Below, piece after piece: positions 23,988 through 32,681 of a stretch of DNA of 64,000 bases. The notes below the pieces were generated by a model. The model made no database searches. It saw only the letters and a list, made by a program, of their open reading frames with translations, and was not told the DNA's origin. The stretch lies in assembly GCF_009827575.1 (NCBI RefSeq), contig NZ_WTYR01000001.1, forward strand, positions 310,001-374,000. Direction: 5' to 3'. Each line of letters begins with the position of its first letter. Position 1 is the first letter of the stretch. A program made the position numbers and the translations under genes. Origin of the DNA: Alteriqipengyuania halimionae (GTDB lineage Bacteria; Pseudomonadota; Alphaproteobacteria; Sphingomonadales; Sphingomonadaceae).

Positions 23988-25412
23988 TCAGCGGTCCGGA
24001 TTGATCTCTTCGAGGCCCACGCCGATATTGGCGCGCGGCTGGTCCATCTCGGTCGAGGCGACCGGATAGGCGCAATAATCTGCCGCGTAGAAGGCTGCCG
24101 GCCGGTGATTGCCCGACAGGCCGATCCCGCCAAAAGGCTGCTTCGAGCTCGCCCCGTTGGTCGGGCGATTCCAGTTCACGATTCCGGCGCGGATATTGGC
24201 CCAGAAACACTTGTAATCGGCCGGACTGCCGCCGATCAGCGAGGCCGACAGGCCGAAGCGCGTGCGATTGGCCTCGGCGATCGCCTCGTCGAGTTCGGAC
24301 ACTTTCACCACTTGCAGGATCGGACCGAACAGCTCGACATCGGGGCGCTGTTCCATCTCGGTCACGTCGACGATGGCAGGCGTCAGAAAGGGAAGCCCTT
24401 CGCGCGGTTTGTTGAGGTGCCGGATCGCCTTCCCGCCATTGGTGATCAGGTAGACGAAGCTCTCCATCAACCCGTCGGCGGTCTGGTTGTCGATCACCGG
24501 GCCCATGAACGGCGCAGGGTCCGCAAAGGGTTCGTCGACGATGATGCGCCCGGTGAGCTTCTTCAGCTTCTCGATGATCGGATCGTACAGCGTGTCGCGC
24601 ACGATCAGGCGGCGCGCGGCGGTGCAGCGCTGGCCCGCGCTGGTGAATGCGCTTTGTACGATCAGCGCGGCGGCATCGTCGAGCAACGGGGTGTCCCACA
24701 GCACGATCGGGTTGTTACCGCCCATTTCGAGTGCGACGATCTTGCCCGGATTGGAGGCAAGCTTACGGTTGATCGCAATCCCGGCATGGGCGCTGCCGGT
24801 GAACAGAACGCCGTCGATCCCGTCATGCGCGACCAGCGCTTCGCCTTCGTCGCGCGCGCCGATCAGCAATTGTACAACGCCATCGGGCACGCCGGCCGCA
24901 TGGAACGCGCCGACCAGCATTTCTCCGACGGCAGGGGTCTTCTCGCTCGGCTTGAAGATCACGCAATTGCCCGCGATCAGCGCCGGGATCATGTGGCCGT
25001 TGGGCAGGTGGGCGGGGAAATTGTAGGGGCCGAGCACGGCCATTACACCGTGCGGCTTGTGCCGGATCGCGGCCTTGCCCTGCAGCGCATTGTCGAACGA
25101 GCGCTGCGGCGTGCGTTCGGCATAGGCGGTGATCGAAATCTCCACCTTGGCGATCACCGCGTCGACTTCGGTCCGCGCTTCCCACAGCGGCTTGCCGGTT
25201 TCGCGCGCGATGGTTTCCGCCAGTTTGTCGGCGATCGCGCGCACTTCGTTGGCGAAGCGGCGCATCAACTCGATCCGCGTGGCGAGCGGCTTCGAGGCCC
25301 AGTCGGCCCAGCTGGCGCGCGCCTTTTCCACCACCTCGTCGACATCGCCGACAGGTGCACGCCACATTTCTTCGCCCGTTGCCGGTTCGAATGATACGAT
25401 TTCGGAACTCAC
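23988..25412 (-). CDS. astD: N-succinylglutamate 5-semialdehyde dehydrogenase
   Basis: A 474-residue NAD-dependent aldehyde dehydrogenase of the AstD subfamily, oxidising succinylglutamate semialdehyde in the arginine succinyltransferase pathway. Visible motifs are LGPYNFPAHLPNGHMIPALI (AstD-like N-terminal part), the catalytic glutamate in ALEMGGNNP and the cysteine in SAGQRCTAARR. Length matches the family. The other ast genes (astA, astB, astC, astE) are not in this window, so it may be an isolated copy or work with genes elsewhere; a role in other semialdehyde oxidation cannot be excluded. Confidence 0.88.
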   Translation of the reverse strand: MSSEIVSFEPATGEEMWRAPVGDVDEVVEKARASWADWASKPLATRIELMRRFANEVRAIADKLAETIARETGKPLWEARTEVDAVIAKVEISITAYAERTPQRSFDNALQGKAAIRHKPHGVMAVLGPYNFPAHLPNGHMIPALIAGNCVIFKPSEKTPAVGEMLVGAFHAAGVPDGVVQLLIGARDEGEALVAHDGIDGVLFTGSAHAGIAINRKLASNPGKIVALEMGGNNPIVLWDTPLLDDAAALIVQSAFTSAGQRCTAARRLIVRDTLYDPIIEKLKKLTGRIIVDEPFADPAPFMGPVIDNQTADGLMESFVYLITNGGKAIRHLNKPREGLPFLTPAIVDVTEMEQRPDVELFGPILQVVKVSELDEAIAEANRTRFGLSASLIGGSPADYKCFWANIRAGIVNWNRPTNGASSKQPFGGIGLSGNHRPAAFYAADYCAYPVASTEMDQPRANIGVGLEEINPDR

Positions 25413-25486
25413 AGAGGACCCCGCCTTATTTCTGATTGGACCGCGACATAGTAAAGCGGCGGACTAAACGCAAAACCAACGCCCGG

Positions 25487-26908
25487 TCAGCGCGATCGGT
25501 CCCCTGACGAAGCAATTGGGCCGAGCGCCTCGCCGAGGCGGCGGATTTGCGCGACTGCACCTTCGAGCACCGACCAATCGTCGTCGCGATCGATCGCGGC
25601 CCAGATCTCTTCGACCCGCTCGATTTCGAGCGAGGGCACCTCGTCGGGCGCGAAAGGCAGCGGTGCGGCGTCGCTCCTATGGGCACGGGCGGCCAGAAGG
25701 CGCTCCAGATCGTCGACGGGTTCGCCATCGAACAGGCGATAGCGTGCGAAGACGCGATCGGGCGCGCTGCCTTCCTCGACCATCCGCCGCTCCATCGCCG
25801 CGATTAAAGCTGTGTCGTCCTCCTTTTCGCCCGGTTCGAGGCCAAGCCGCCATATCCAGCGGCGGCGCAGAGAGGCTTCGTAGAGTTGGCCATAACGATC
25901 GAGCGCGGCGATTAGTGGCTCGCTATCGCTCAGCGTCCGCAGGGCCACTGCGAGCTGCATGCAGTTCCAGTGCACCGCCTCGGGCTGGCGGCCGAACGCA
26001 TAGAGCCCGCCGTGGTCGAAATAGGCCGCGACGAAGCTCGCATCCCAGCGCGGCAGGAAACGCCAGGGACCGTAATCGAAGCTTTCGCCGGAAATGTTCA
26101 TGTTGTCGGTATTGAGGACGCCGTGCACGAAGCCTGCAACCATCCAGCCTGCGGCCGTATCGGCGAGACGCTCGACCACCTGGTGGAGCAGGATGACGGC
26201 GGGCTCGTCGCGCCCCGGGGTATCATCTGGAGGCAAGGGGCCGGGATATTGCGCGAGGCAATAGTCGACCAGCTGCGCCATGTGATCGCGCTCCTCGAGC
26301 AAGGCGAGGCGCTGAAAGGTACCGATGCGGATATGACCGTGGCTGAGCCGGGTGAGCACGGCGGATCGGGTCGGTGAGGGCTCGTCATGGCGTTCCAGCT
26401 GCTCGCCGGTCTCGATCACCGCGAAAGTGCGCGAGGTGTTCACGCCCAGTGCTTCGAGCATTTCGGTAGCGAGGATTTCCCGCACCGCGCCCTTCAGCGT
26501 CAGGCGCCCGTCGCCGCTGCGGCTATAGGGCGTGGTACCCGATCCCTTGGTACCGAGGTCGAGCAGGCGGTCATCCCGGTCGCGCAACTGCGCGAAAAGA
26601 AACCCGCGGCCATCGCCGATATCGGGATTGTACACCCGGAACTGATGACCGTGATAGGCGAGGGCCAGTGGCTGTTCGAGATTGCCATCAAGCGGCTCGA
26701 AACGGCCCAGATGGCGCACGAAATCGTCATCAGACCAGCCTTGCAGCCCGACCGTCTCCGCCGCGCGCCGATTCGCGAAGCGAAGACGCGTTTGCGGGAA
26801 GTCTGCCGCCGCGACGGGCGAGGCCAGCCAATCGGCCAGTGCATTGATCTGGGGATCGGGGCGGTAAGGGGCGGGCTGATGTGCTGTGGGTTGCTCTGAT
26901 GGGCGCAT
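25487..26908 (-). CDS. selO: Protein adenylyltransferase SelO (YdiU/UPF0061)
   Basis: A 473-residue SelO family pseudokinase that transfers AMP from ATP to proteins, reported to affect redox enzymes under oxidative stress. Diagnostic segments are LAYHGHQFRVYNPDIGDGRG, DLGTKGSGTTPYSRSGDGRL and the metal-site region HGVLNTDNMNISGESFDYGP. The C-terminal cysteine or selenocysteine of mitochondrial SelO is absent, as in most bacterial forms. The ATG at 26908 is preferred; an upstream ATG at 26944 adds 12 residues. It is divergent from the alpha/beta-hydrolase gene with a 59-bp gap. Confidence 0.93.
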   Translation of the reverse strand: MRPSEQPTAHQPAPYRPDPQINALADWLASPVAAADFPQTRLRFANRRAAETVGLQGWSDDDFVRHLGRFEPLDGNLEQPLALAYHGHQFRVYNPDIGDGRGFLFAQLRDRDDRLLDLGTKGSGTTPYSRSGDGRLTLKGAVREILATEMLEALGVNTSRTFAVIETGEQLERHDEPSPTRSAVLTRLSHGHIRIGTFQRLALLEERDHMAQLVDYCLAQYPGPLPPDDTPGRDEPAVILLHQVVERLADTAAGWMVAGFVHGVLNTDNMNISGESFDYGPWRFLPRWDASFVAAYFDHGGLYAFGRQPEAVHWNCMQLAVALRTLSDSEPLIAALDRYGQLYEASLRRRWIWRLGLEPGEKEDDTALIAAMERRMVEEGSAPDRVFARYRLFDGEPVDDLERLLAARAHRSDAAPLPFAPDEVPSLEIERVEEIWAAIDRDDDWSVLEGAVAQIRRLGEALGPIASSGDRSR

Positions 26909-26967
26909 ATCGCCAAGGGTGGGGACGCAGCGCAACAAGCGCAAGCCAGCATTCGGACGGGAGCTCG

Positions 26968-27861
26968 ATGAGCGACGAAAACGACAGCTTCGAAGAACGC
27001 TATTGGACCAGCCCCGATGGGCTCAAATTGCATTTCCGGGATTATGCCGGACCCGAGGCCGGGCCAGGGACGAGCATTCTCCCGCCGGTGATCTGCCTGC
27101 CCGGCCTGACCCGTAATTCCCGCGATTTCGAGGATCTGGCCGAACATCTCGCCGGGCGCACCCGTGTGATCTGCCCTTCGCTGCGTGGACGCGGCGACAG
27201 CGAATATGCCAGCGACAGCGCGACCTACGTGCCGACGCAATATGTCGCCGACCTGCTCGCGCTGTTCGAGCAGGAAGGGATCGATCGCGCGATCTTCGTC
27301 GGCACTTCGCTCGGCGGCATCCTTACCATGCTGATGGCAGCGACGAAGCCCGATCTGATTGCTGGTGCGCTGATCAACGATATCGGTCCGGAAATTTCGG
27401 ATGAAGGGCTCGACCGGATCCGCTCCTATGTCGGGCAGGGCGGCTCCTTCCCCACCTGGATGCACGCCGCCCGCGCAATCGAGGAAGGCCAAGGCCCGAT
27501 CTTCCCTGGCTATGACACGGACGACTGGATCAAGATGGCCAAGCGCGCGATGACGGTCGGCACTAACCAGCGCATCTGCTACGACTACGACGCCAAGATC
27601 GCCGAGCCATTCGGGGGTGAAAGCGCCGAAGGCGGCGGCGATTTGTGGGAGCCGTTCGGGGTGCTCGCGGCCAAGCCGCTGGTGATTGTGCGCGGCGAAA
27701 CGTCGGACATTCTTTCTCCCGAGACCCTAGCGCGGATGAACAATCAGGCAGACGATGCCGAAGTCGTGATCGTGCCCGAGGTCGGCCATGCGCCCTATCT
27801 CGAGGATGACGCCTCGCTCGCGGCGCTTGACCGCCTGCTCGATCGGATTGCCGCCCGATGA
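26968..27861 (+). CDS. Alpha/beta-hydrolase
   Basis: A 297-residue hydrolase with an intact triad: nucleophile elbow VGTSLGG (serine about residue 115), aspartate near GETSDILS and histidine in EVGHAPYLEDD. The CLPGLTRNSRDFEDLAEHLA opening forms the oxyanion hole. It is cytosolic (no signal peptide). GGGAG precedes ATG 26968. Its TGA overlaps the ATG of the glycosyltransferase by 4 bp (ATGA), so the two are coupled. Similar enzymes cleave esters or C-C bonds; the substrate is unknown. Confidence 0.9.
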   Translation: MSDENDSFEERYWTSPDGLKLHFRDYAGPEAGPGTSILPPVICLPGLTRNSRDFEDLAEHLAGRTRVICPSLRGRGDSEYASDSATYVPTQYVADLLALFEQEGIDRAIFVGTSLGGILTMLMAATKPDLIAGALINDIGPEISDEGLDRIRSYVGQGGSFPTWMHAARAIEEGQGPIFPGYDTDDWIKMAKRAMTVGTNQRICYDYDAKIAEPFGGESAEGGGDLWEPFGVLAAKPLVIVRGETSDILSPETLARMNNQADDAEVVIVPEVGHAPYLEDDASLAALDRLLDRIAAR

Positions 27862-28991
27862 CGCTCAAGGTTCTGCACCTTCATTCGAGTTTCGACGTGG
27901 GGGGCAAGGAAATGCGCTCCGTGCGGCTGATGGAGGCGTTCGGTCGCAAGCTCGATCAAACCGTCGTGTCCGCCGAGCCGGGCGCGCTGAGTGCGGGCCA
28001 CGGGATGAAGAAGTCGGTTTCGGTCCGCTACCCGGCCGATTTCCCGCCGCTCAAGGGGCGGCCGACGCCGGGGCGGTTGCAAAAGCTCGCCAAGGCGATG
28101 AGCGATTACGACCTGATCCTGACGTATAATTTCGGCGCGATGGATGCGGTGATGGCGCATACGCTGTTCGCCGACCTCCATTCGCTGCCGCCGCTGGTCC
28201 ATCATGAAGACGGCTTCAACCAGGACGAGATCGCCAAGCGCAAATGGACGCGCAACTGGTATCGCCGGATCGGCCTGGGCCGCGCCTCGGCGCTGGTGGT
28301 TCCGTCGACCGGGCTCGAAGAGATCGCCAAGACCGAATGGCAGCAGCCCGAATGGCGCGTTCAGCGGATCATCAACGGCATCGAAACGGCGCGCTATGGT
28401 CGGCGCTCGCGCCCCGATGCGCTGCCCGGTCTGGTCAAGCGCGAAGGCGAGTTCTTCATCGGGACGCTGGCGGGCCTCCGTAAGGTCAAGAATCTGCCGT
28501 TGCTGGTCGAAGCGATCGTCGGTCTGCCCGAGTTTTGGCATCTCGTGATCGTGGGCGAGGGCGCGGAGCGTGAGGAAATCCGCGCTGCGGCCGACCGGTT
28601 GGGTGTCTCGGACCGCGTCCACATGCCCGGTTATGTCGAGGATCCGGCGCAAGTGCTGGGATTGTTCGACCTCTACGCGCTATCGTCGCATAGCGAGCAA
28701 TTCCCGCTCTCGGTGGTGGAGGCGATGGCAAGCGGGCTGGCAGTGGTCGCGCCCGATATCGGCGACATCAGGACCATGGTTTCCAAACCCAATCGCGATT
28801 TTATCGCCGCCGCGGGCGACGGGAAGCATTTGGCGGAGAACCTTGCTGCCCTGGTGAGGGACGACGGCGCCCGCGCGGCAATCGGCCAGGCCAATCGCGA
28901 TCGGGCGCGTGATCTCTATGACGAAAAGGCGATGATCGAGGATTACCGCGCGATCTATGCCCGAGCACTCAAGCTGCCGCGCTTCCCCTGA
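27858..28991 (+). CDS. GT4-family glycosyltransferase
   Basis: A 377-residue GT-B enzyme. The N-terminal part starts LKVLHLHSSFDVGGKEMRSV, and the C-terminal nucleotide-sugar domain contains IGTLAGLRKVKNLPLLVEAI, the PGYVEDPAQVLGLFDLYALS stretch and the EQFPLSVVEAMASGLAVVAP loop with the E-x7-E-like motif of GT4. It is probably cytosolic or peripherally membrane-bound, adding a sugar to a lipid, polysaccharide or carotenoid acceptor. Coupled by 4-bp overlap to the hydrolase upstream. No other polysaccharide genes adjoin it. Confidence 0.9.
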   Translation: MTLKVLHLHSSFDVGGKEMRSVRLMEAFGRKLDQTVVSAEPGALSAGHGMKKSVSVRYPADFPPLKGRPTPGRLQKLAKAMSDYDLILTYNFGAMDAVMAHTLFADLHSLPPLVHHEDGFNQDEIAKRKWTRNWYRRIGLGRASALVVPSTGLEEIAKTEWQQPEWRVQRIINGIETARYGRRSRPDALPGLVKREGEFFIGTLAGLRKVKNLPLLVEAIVGLPEFWHLVIVGEGAEREEIRAAADRLGVSDRVHMPGYVEDPAQVLGLFDLYALSSHSEQFPLSVVEAMASGLAVVAPDIGDIRTMVSKPNRDFIAAAGDGKHLAENLAALVRDDGARAAIGQANRDRARDLYDEKAMIEDYRAIYARALKLPRFP

Positions 28992-29130
28992 GCAGGACCA
29001 TACCGGCGCGTAGCGGACCGCCAATGGGCATGTTCAGCCGTGCTTCACGCGCGCGTCCACAGGTTGTCCGTTGAATTGACGGGCCAGCACGGTAAATAGC
29101 GCGCACGAAATTCCATACGAAAGACCCAAC

Positions 29131-29913
29131 TTGGCCATTCCTCCGGAAAACACGACGCCTGCCCCTACCAAGCCGACGCGCGAAGGCGCCGAGCAGGACG
29201 GCTTCATGCGCGAAGTCGATGAAGCGCTGCGCGAGCAGCAGATGCAGGATGTGGCGAAGAAATACGGCGTGCCGATCACCATTCTGGTGGTCCTCGTCAT
29301 TGCCGGTGTCGGTGGCTGGCTCTGGTGGGACGGTTCCCAAACCGCCGCCCAGGAAGATCGCGGCGAACGCTACACCATGGCGCTCGACCGGATCCGTGAA
29401 GGTCAGCCCGAATCTGCCGACGATCTCCTTGCCAAGCTTGCAACCGAGGAAGCCAGTGACACCGCGGTGCTCGCGCGGCTGACGCAGGCCGGCGTCGCGC
29501 TGGAGGCCGGCAAGACCGACGAAGCGATCAAGACCTACGATGCGATCGCCGCCGATGGCGACGTGCCGGAAATGATGCGCGACCTTGCCACCGTCCGCGG
29601 TGTCGCGGCCAAGTATGACGATCTTGAGCCGCAGGCCGTGATCGACCGGTTGAAGCCGCTCGCCGTTGCCGGCAATCCGTGGTTTGGCAGCGCGGGCGAG
29701 ATGGTCGCGATGGCCTATCTCGCGCAAGGCAAGGACGATCTCGCCGGACCGCTGTTCGGGGAGTTGGCACGTAATGAGGATGTGCCCGAATCGATCCGCC
29801 GTCGGGCGGGCCAGATGGCCGGGATCCTCGGCGAGGACTCGATCGACGATACCGACGAGGCGCTCAAACGCAGCGGCCTTAGCTCGCGCGCTCCGGCTGC
29901 GCCCCCGCAATAA
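29131..29913 (+). CDS. YfgM-like tetratricopeptide membrane protein
   Basis: A 260-residue protein with a cytosolic N-terminus (about 45 residues), one transmembrane helix (PITILVVLVIAGVGGWLWW) and a periplasmic TPR-like domain of helical hairpins (RYTMALDRIREGQPESADDL and following). This is the plan of YfgM/DUF2133, an ancillary periplasmic chaperone of the Sec translocon usually encoded next to bamB, exactly as here (bamB follows within 45 bp). The frame begins with TTG at 29131; the next ATG at 29205 would remove conserved N-terminal residues, so an unusual TTG start is likely. Confidence 0.88.
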   Translation: MAIPPENTTPAPTKPTREGAEQDGFMREVDEALREQQMQDVAKKYGVPITILVVLVIAGVGGWLWWDGSQTAAQEDRGERYTMALDRIREGQPESADDLLAKLATEEASDTAVLARLTQAGVALEAGKTDEAIKTYDAIAADGDVPEMMRDLATVRGVAAKYDDLEPQAVIDRLKPLAVAGNPWFGSAGEMVAMAYLAQGKDDLAGPLFGELARNEDVPESIRRRAGQMAGILGEDSIDDTDEALKRSGLSSRAPAAPPQ

Positions 29914-29956
29914 TGCCTCCGCTATGAGCCTAGCGCCGCAGCAGCAAGGAATGAAG

Positions 29957-31297
29957 ATGAAAACGATGACACACGCGCGCACCCGGTTCGCTGGGGCTCT
30001 GCTTCTGGCTCTCGCGACGGCGGGCTGCGGCCTGTTCGATGGCGCGGACAAGCCCAAGACCCCCACGGTGGGAGACCGCCAGCCGATCCTCTCGCGGATC
30101 GAATCGGGTGCGGTGGCCGATCCTTCGCTCGCCAGTGTCAGCGTGATCCTTCCCCCGGCCGCGGCGAATGCGGAATTCGCCCAGCCCAGCGGCGGCGCCT
30201 CGAACGCCTATGGCCACCTCGCACTGGGCGCCAGCCCGGTCGAGGCTTGGACGGCCCAGATCGCCGGCAGCGGCACCAAGGAACGCCTCGCTTCGCCTCC
30301 GGTGATCGGCGATGGCCGTCTCTACGTTTACGACACCAGCGCAGAGATTCGCGCTTTCGACGCCACCACCGGCGCGCCGATCTGGCGCAAGGGCTATCGC
30401 GTCGATGGTGACGGTTCGGGGGCCGAGTTCGGCGGCGGCGTCAGCTACAATGCGGGCCGTGTCTACCTGACGACAGGGACCGGCGAAGTCGCTGCGCTCG
30501 ATGCTGCGACGGGTGACGAAGTCTGGCGCGCCAAGCCTGCCGGTCCGCTGCGCGGTGCGCCGACGCTGGCATTCGGCTCGGTCTTCGTCGCGACCCAGAA
30601 CAACGAAATCTACGCGCTCGATGGAGCCACCGGCGACGTCCAGTGGTTCGAATCGGGTGCGGTCGGCCAGGCCGGCGTGTTCGGCGTTGCGGCTCCTGCA
30701 GCGGCGCAGGGCACCCTGATAGCGGGCTACAGCTCGGGCGAACTGGCGGCCTATCGCTATGAAAACGGTCGCCAGCTGTGGGGCGATGCCCTCGCACGGA
30801 CGTCGGTTTCCACTTCGGTCGGCACGATCACCGATATCGATGCCAATCCGATCATCGACCAGGGCCGCGTCTATGCGCTGGGCCAGGGCGGTCGCATGGC
30901 GGCGTATGAACTGGTTACCGGTCAGCGTATCTGGGAACTGAATCTCGGCGGGATCTCGACGCCTGCCGTCGCCGGCGAGTGGATCTTCACCCTCACCAGC
31001 GACAGCCAGCTGCTCGCCATCCAGCGCGCGAGTGGCAAGGTGAAGTGGGTCGTCGACCTGCCCGGCTACCGCAATGTCGAGAAGAAGAAGGACCCGATCT
31101 TCTGGACCGGGCCGGTGCTCGCAGGGGACCGGTTGTGGCTGGCGAACTCCGAAGGACAGATCGGCTATGCCAGCGTGACCGACGGTTCGCTGACCTATCT
31201 CACCCAGCTCAAGTCCAAGATCACACTGCCGCCGATCGTTGCCAACAGCACGCTCTACGTGCTGGCCGATGACGGTGTGATCCACGCCTACCGCTAA
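29957..31297 (+). CDS. bamB: Outer membrane protein assembly factor BamB
   Basis: A 446-residue lipoprotein with an eight-bladed PQQ-type beta-propeller, part of the BAM complex that inserts outer-membrane barrels. The signal peptide ends LATAGC; propeller blades show repeated W-x-x-x-x-G and LYV/VYL strands such as RLYVYDTSAEIRAFDATTGA and VFVATQNNEIYALDGATGDV. AAGGA lies 6 nt before ATG 29957; ATG 29951 is an alternative. Pairing with the YfgM-like gene upstream is conserved across proteobacteria, although the der gene that commonly follows is replaced by a membrane protein. Confidence 0.93.
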   Translation: MKTMTHARTRFAGALLLALATAGCGLFDGADKPKTPTVGDRQPILSRIESGAVADPSLASVSVILPPAAANAEFAQPSGGASNAYGHLALGASPVEAWTAQIAGSGTKERLASPPVIGDGRLYVYDTSAEIRAFDATTGAPIWRKGYRVDGDGSGAEFGGGVSYNAGRVYLTTGTGEVAALDAATGDEVWRAKPAGPLRGAPTLAFGSVFVATQNNEIYALDGATGDVQWFESGAVGQAGVFGVAAPAAAQGTLIAGYSSGELAAYRYENGRQLWGDALARTSVSTSVGTITDIDANPIIDQGRVYALGQGGRMAAYELVTGQRIWELNLGGISTPAVAGEWIFTLTSDSQLLAIQRASGKVKWVVDLPGYRNVEKKKDPIFWTGPVLAGDRLWLANSEGQIGYASVTDGSLTYLTQLKSKITLPPIVANSTLYVLADDGVIHAYR

Positions 31298-31340
31298 GCG
31301 CCTTTCGCTGCCTTAACCATTGCGTGCTATGGCCGCGGCC

Positions 31341-32678
31341 ATGAGCGCGGGGGGCGAAACGATGGCGGCGGAACGCCCGCCAAGCGATGTATCGAGCGCG
31401 GTCGGCTTCGTCGGCCTCGCCGGTTTGCTCGCGTGGATCGTGATCGCTCGCCAATATCCTGCGATTGCCGACCTGCTGGGATTGCCTGCCGGGCGCGGCG
31501 TGCTGTCCGGTTCGCGGGCGGCGCTGGCCGGCCTGCTGGCCAGCGCGGTGCCCATGGTGCTGTGGTCGGTGCTGGTCGAGAAGGTCCATCTGCGCGCCAG
31601 CACCGGGCTCGACTGGCGCCTGAAGCGTCCATGGGACGAGACGATCGACTGGTCGATCACCAAGCTGGCCGGGCTGTGGGCGACTTGGGCGCTGCTCTGC
31701 GCATTCTACTGGCTCGGTGCCTGGTACTGGCAGCCGCCCTATGGCTTCGCGATGCAGGTGCTTGGATGGCTCGTCGTGCCGCTGTTCGCGGGTTCGATTC
31801 CCTACGTCATCTGGCTCGATCGGCACCTCGTGAACCCGCGCGATGCGTGCTGGCATTTCGGGGCGATGCTGGTCGGGCGCGAGGCGTGGGAGAGCGACGC
31901 GGTCAAACGGCATCTGCGTGCCTGGTTTATCAAGGGGTTCTTCGGGGCGTTCATGATCGCGATCCTGCCCGATGGATTTCGCTATGTGGTCGAGGCCGAT
32001 CTCTCCAGCATGCTCGATCGGCCGGTGCGCCTGGCATTGTTCCTCATCAGCCTGCTGTTCGTGTTCGATGTGCAGATCGGAACGGTCGGCTACCTCCTCA
32101 CGATGAAACCGCTCGATGCGCATATCCGCTCGGGCAACCCATTCCTCGCCGGATGGATCGCGGCGCTGGTGTGCTACCCGCCGTTGATGCTGATGGATAC
32201 GGGCGACGTGCTCGATTATCGCAGCAATGCGCCAGGGTGGCTGCACTGGTTCGCCGGGCACGATGCGCTGGCGCTGGTCTGGGCCGTGTGGCTGGTATTC
32301 CTGACCGCGATCTACGCCTGGGCGACGGTGATCTTCGGCCTCCGTTTTTCCAACCTTACCTATCGCGGCGTCATCACCAACGGTCCCTTTCGCTGGACGC
32401 GCCACCCGGCCTATCTTTCGAAAAATCTCTTCTGGTGGTGCGCGGTGCTGCCGTTTCTCGTGACCAGCGGAAGCGTGGTTGAAGGCTTGCGTAACGCCTT
32501 GCTGCTAGGCGCAGTGAGCGCGATCTATTACTGGCGCGCCCGCACCGAGGAAGCGCATCTCCTGCTCGAAGACGCCAAATACCGCGAATTTTACGCCTGG
32601 ATGGGCGAATACGGTCTTGTGACATCGCGCCTGCGACGGCTGGGCCAGTCGCTCGCGCGGAGAGGCGGGGCGAGCTAG
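31341..32678 (+). CDS. Large membrane protein with C-terminal isoprenylcysteine methyltransferase-like domain
   Basis: A 445-residue polytopic protein with about nine to ten hydrophobic segments. The last third contains NGPFRWTRHPAYLSKNLFWW and later ARTEEAHLLLEDAKYREF, the signature of the ICMT/phospholipid methyltransferase fold in which R-H-P-x-Y and E-E-x-x-L bind S-adenosylmethionine. The N-terminal two thirds is an extra membrane region with no family I can name. ICMT-like proteins of bacteria methylate lipids or isoprenoids. Start chosen at ATG 31341; in-frame candidates exist at 31320 (TTG), 31329 and 31362. Confidence 0.75.
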   Translation: MSAGGETMAAERPPSDVSSAVGFVGLAGLLAWIVIARQYPAIADLLGLPAGRGVLSGSRAALAGLLASAVPMVLWSVLVEKVHLRASTGLDWRLKRPWDETIDWSITKLAGLWATWALLCAFYWLGAWYWQPPYGFAMQVLGWLVVPLFAGSIPYVIWLDRHLVNPRDACWHFGAMLVGREAWESDAVKRHLRAWFIKGFFGAFMIAILPDGFRYVVEADLSSMLDRPVRLALFLISLLFVFDVQIGTVGYLLTMKPLDAHIRSGNPFLAGWIAALVCYPPLMLMDTGDVLDYRSNAPGWLHWFAGHDALALVWAVWLVFLTAIYAWATVIFGLRFSNLTYRGVITNGPFRWTRHPAYLSKNLFWWCAVLPFLVTSGSVVEGLRNALLLGAVSAIYYWRARTEEAHLLLEDAKYREFYAWMGEYGLVTSRLRRLGQSLARRGGAS

Positions 32679-32681
32679 CGC

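Noticed and set aside
28992-29130. TTGACG near 29074 as a -35 box for the yfgM-bamB transcript.
   Set aside because: No -10 element at suitable spacing; cannot be supported by sequence alone.
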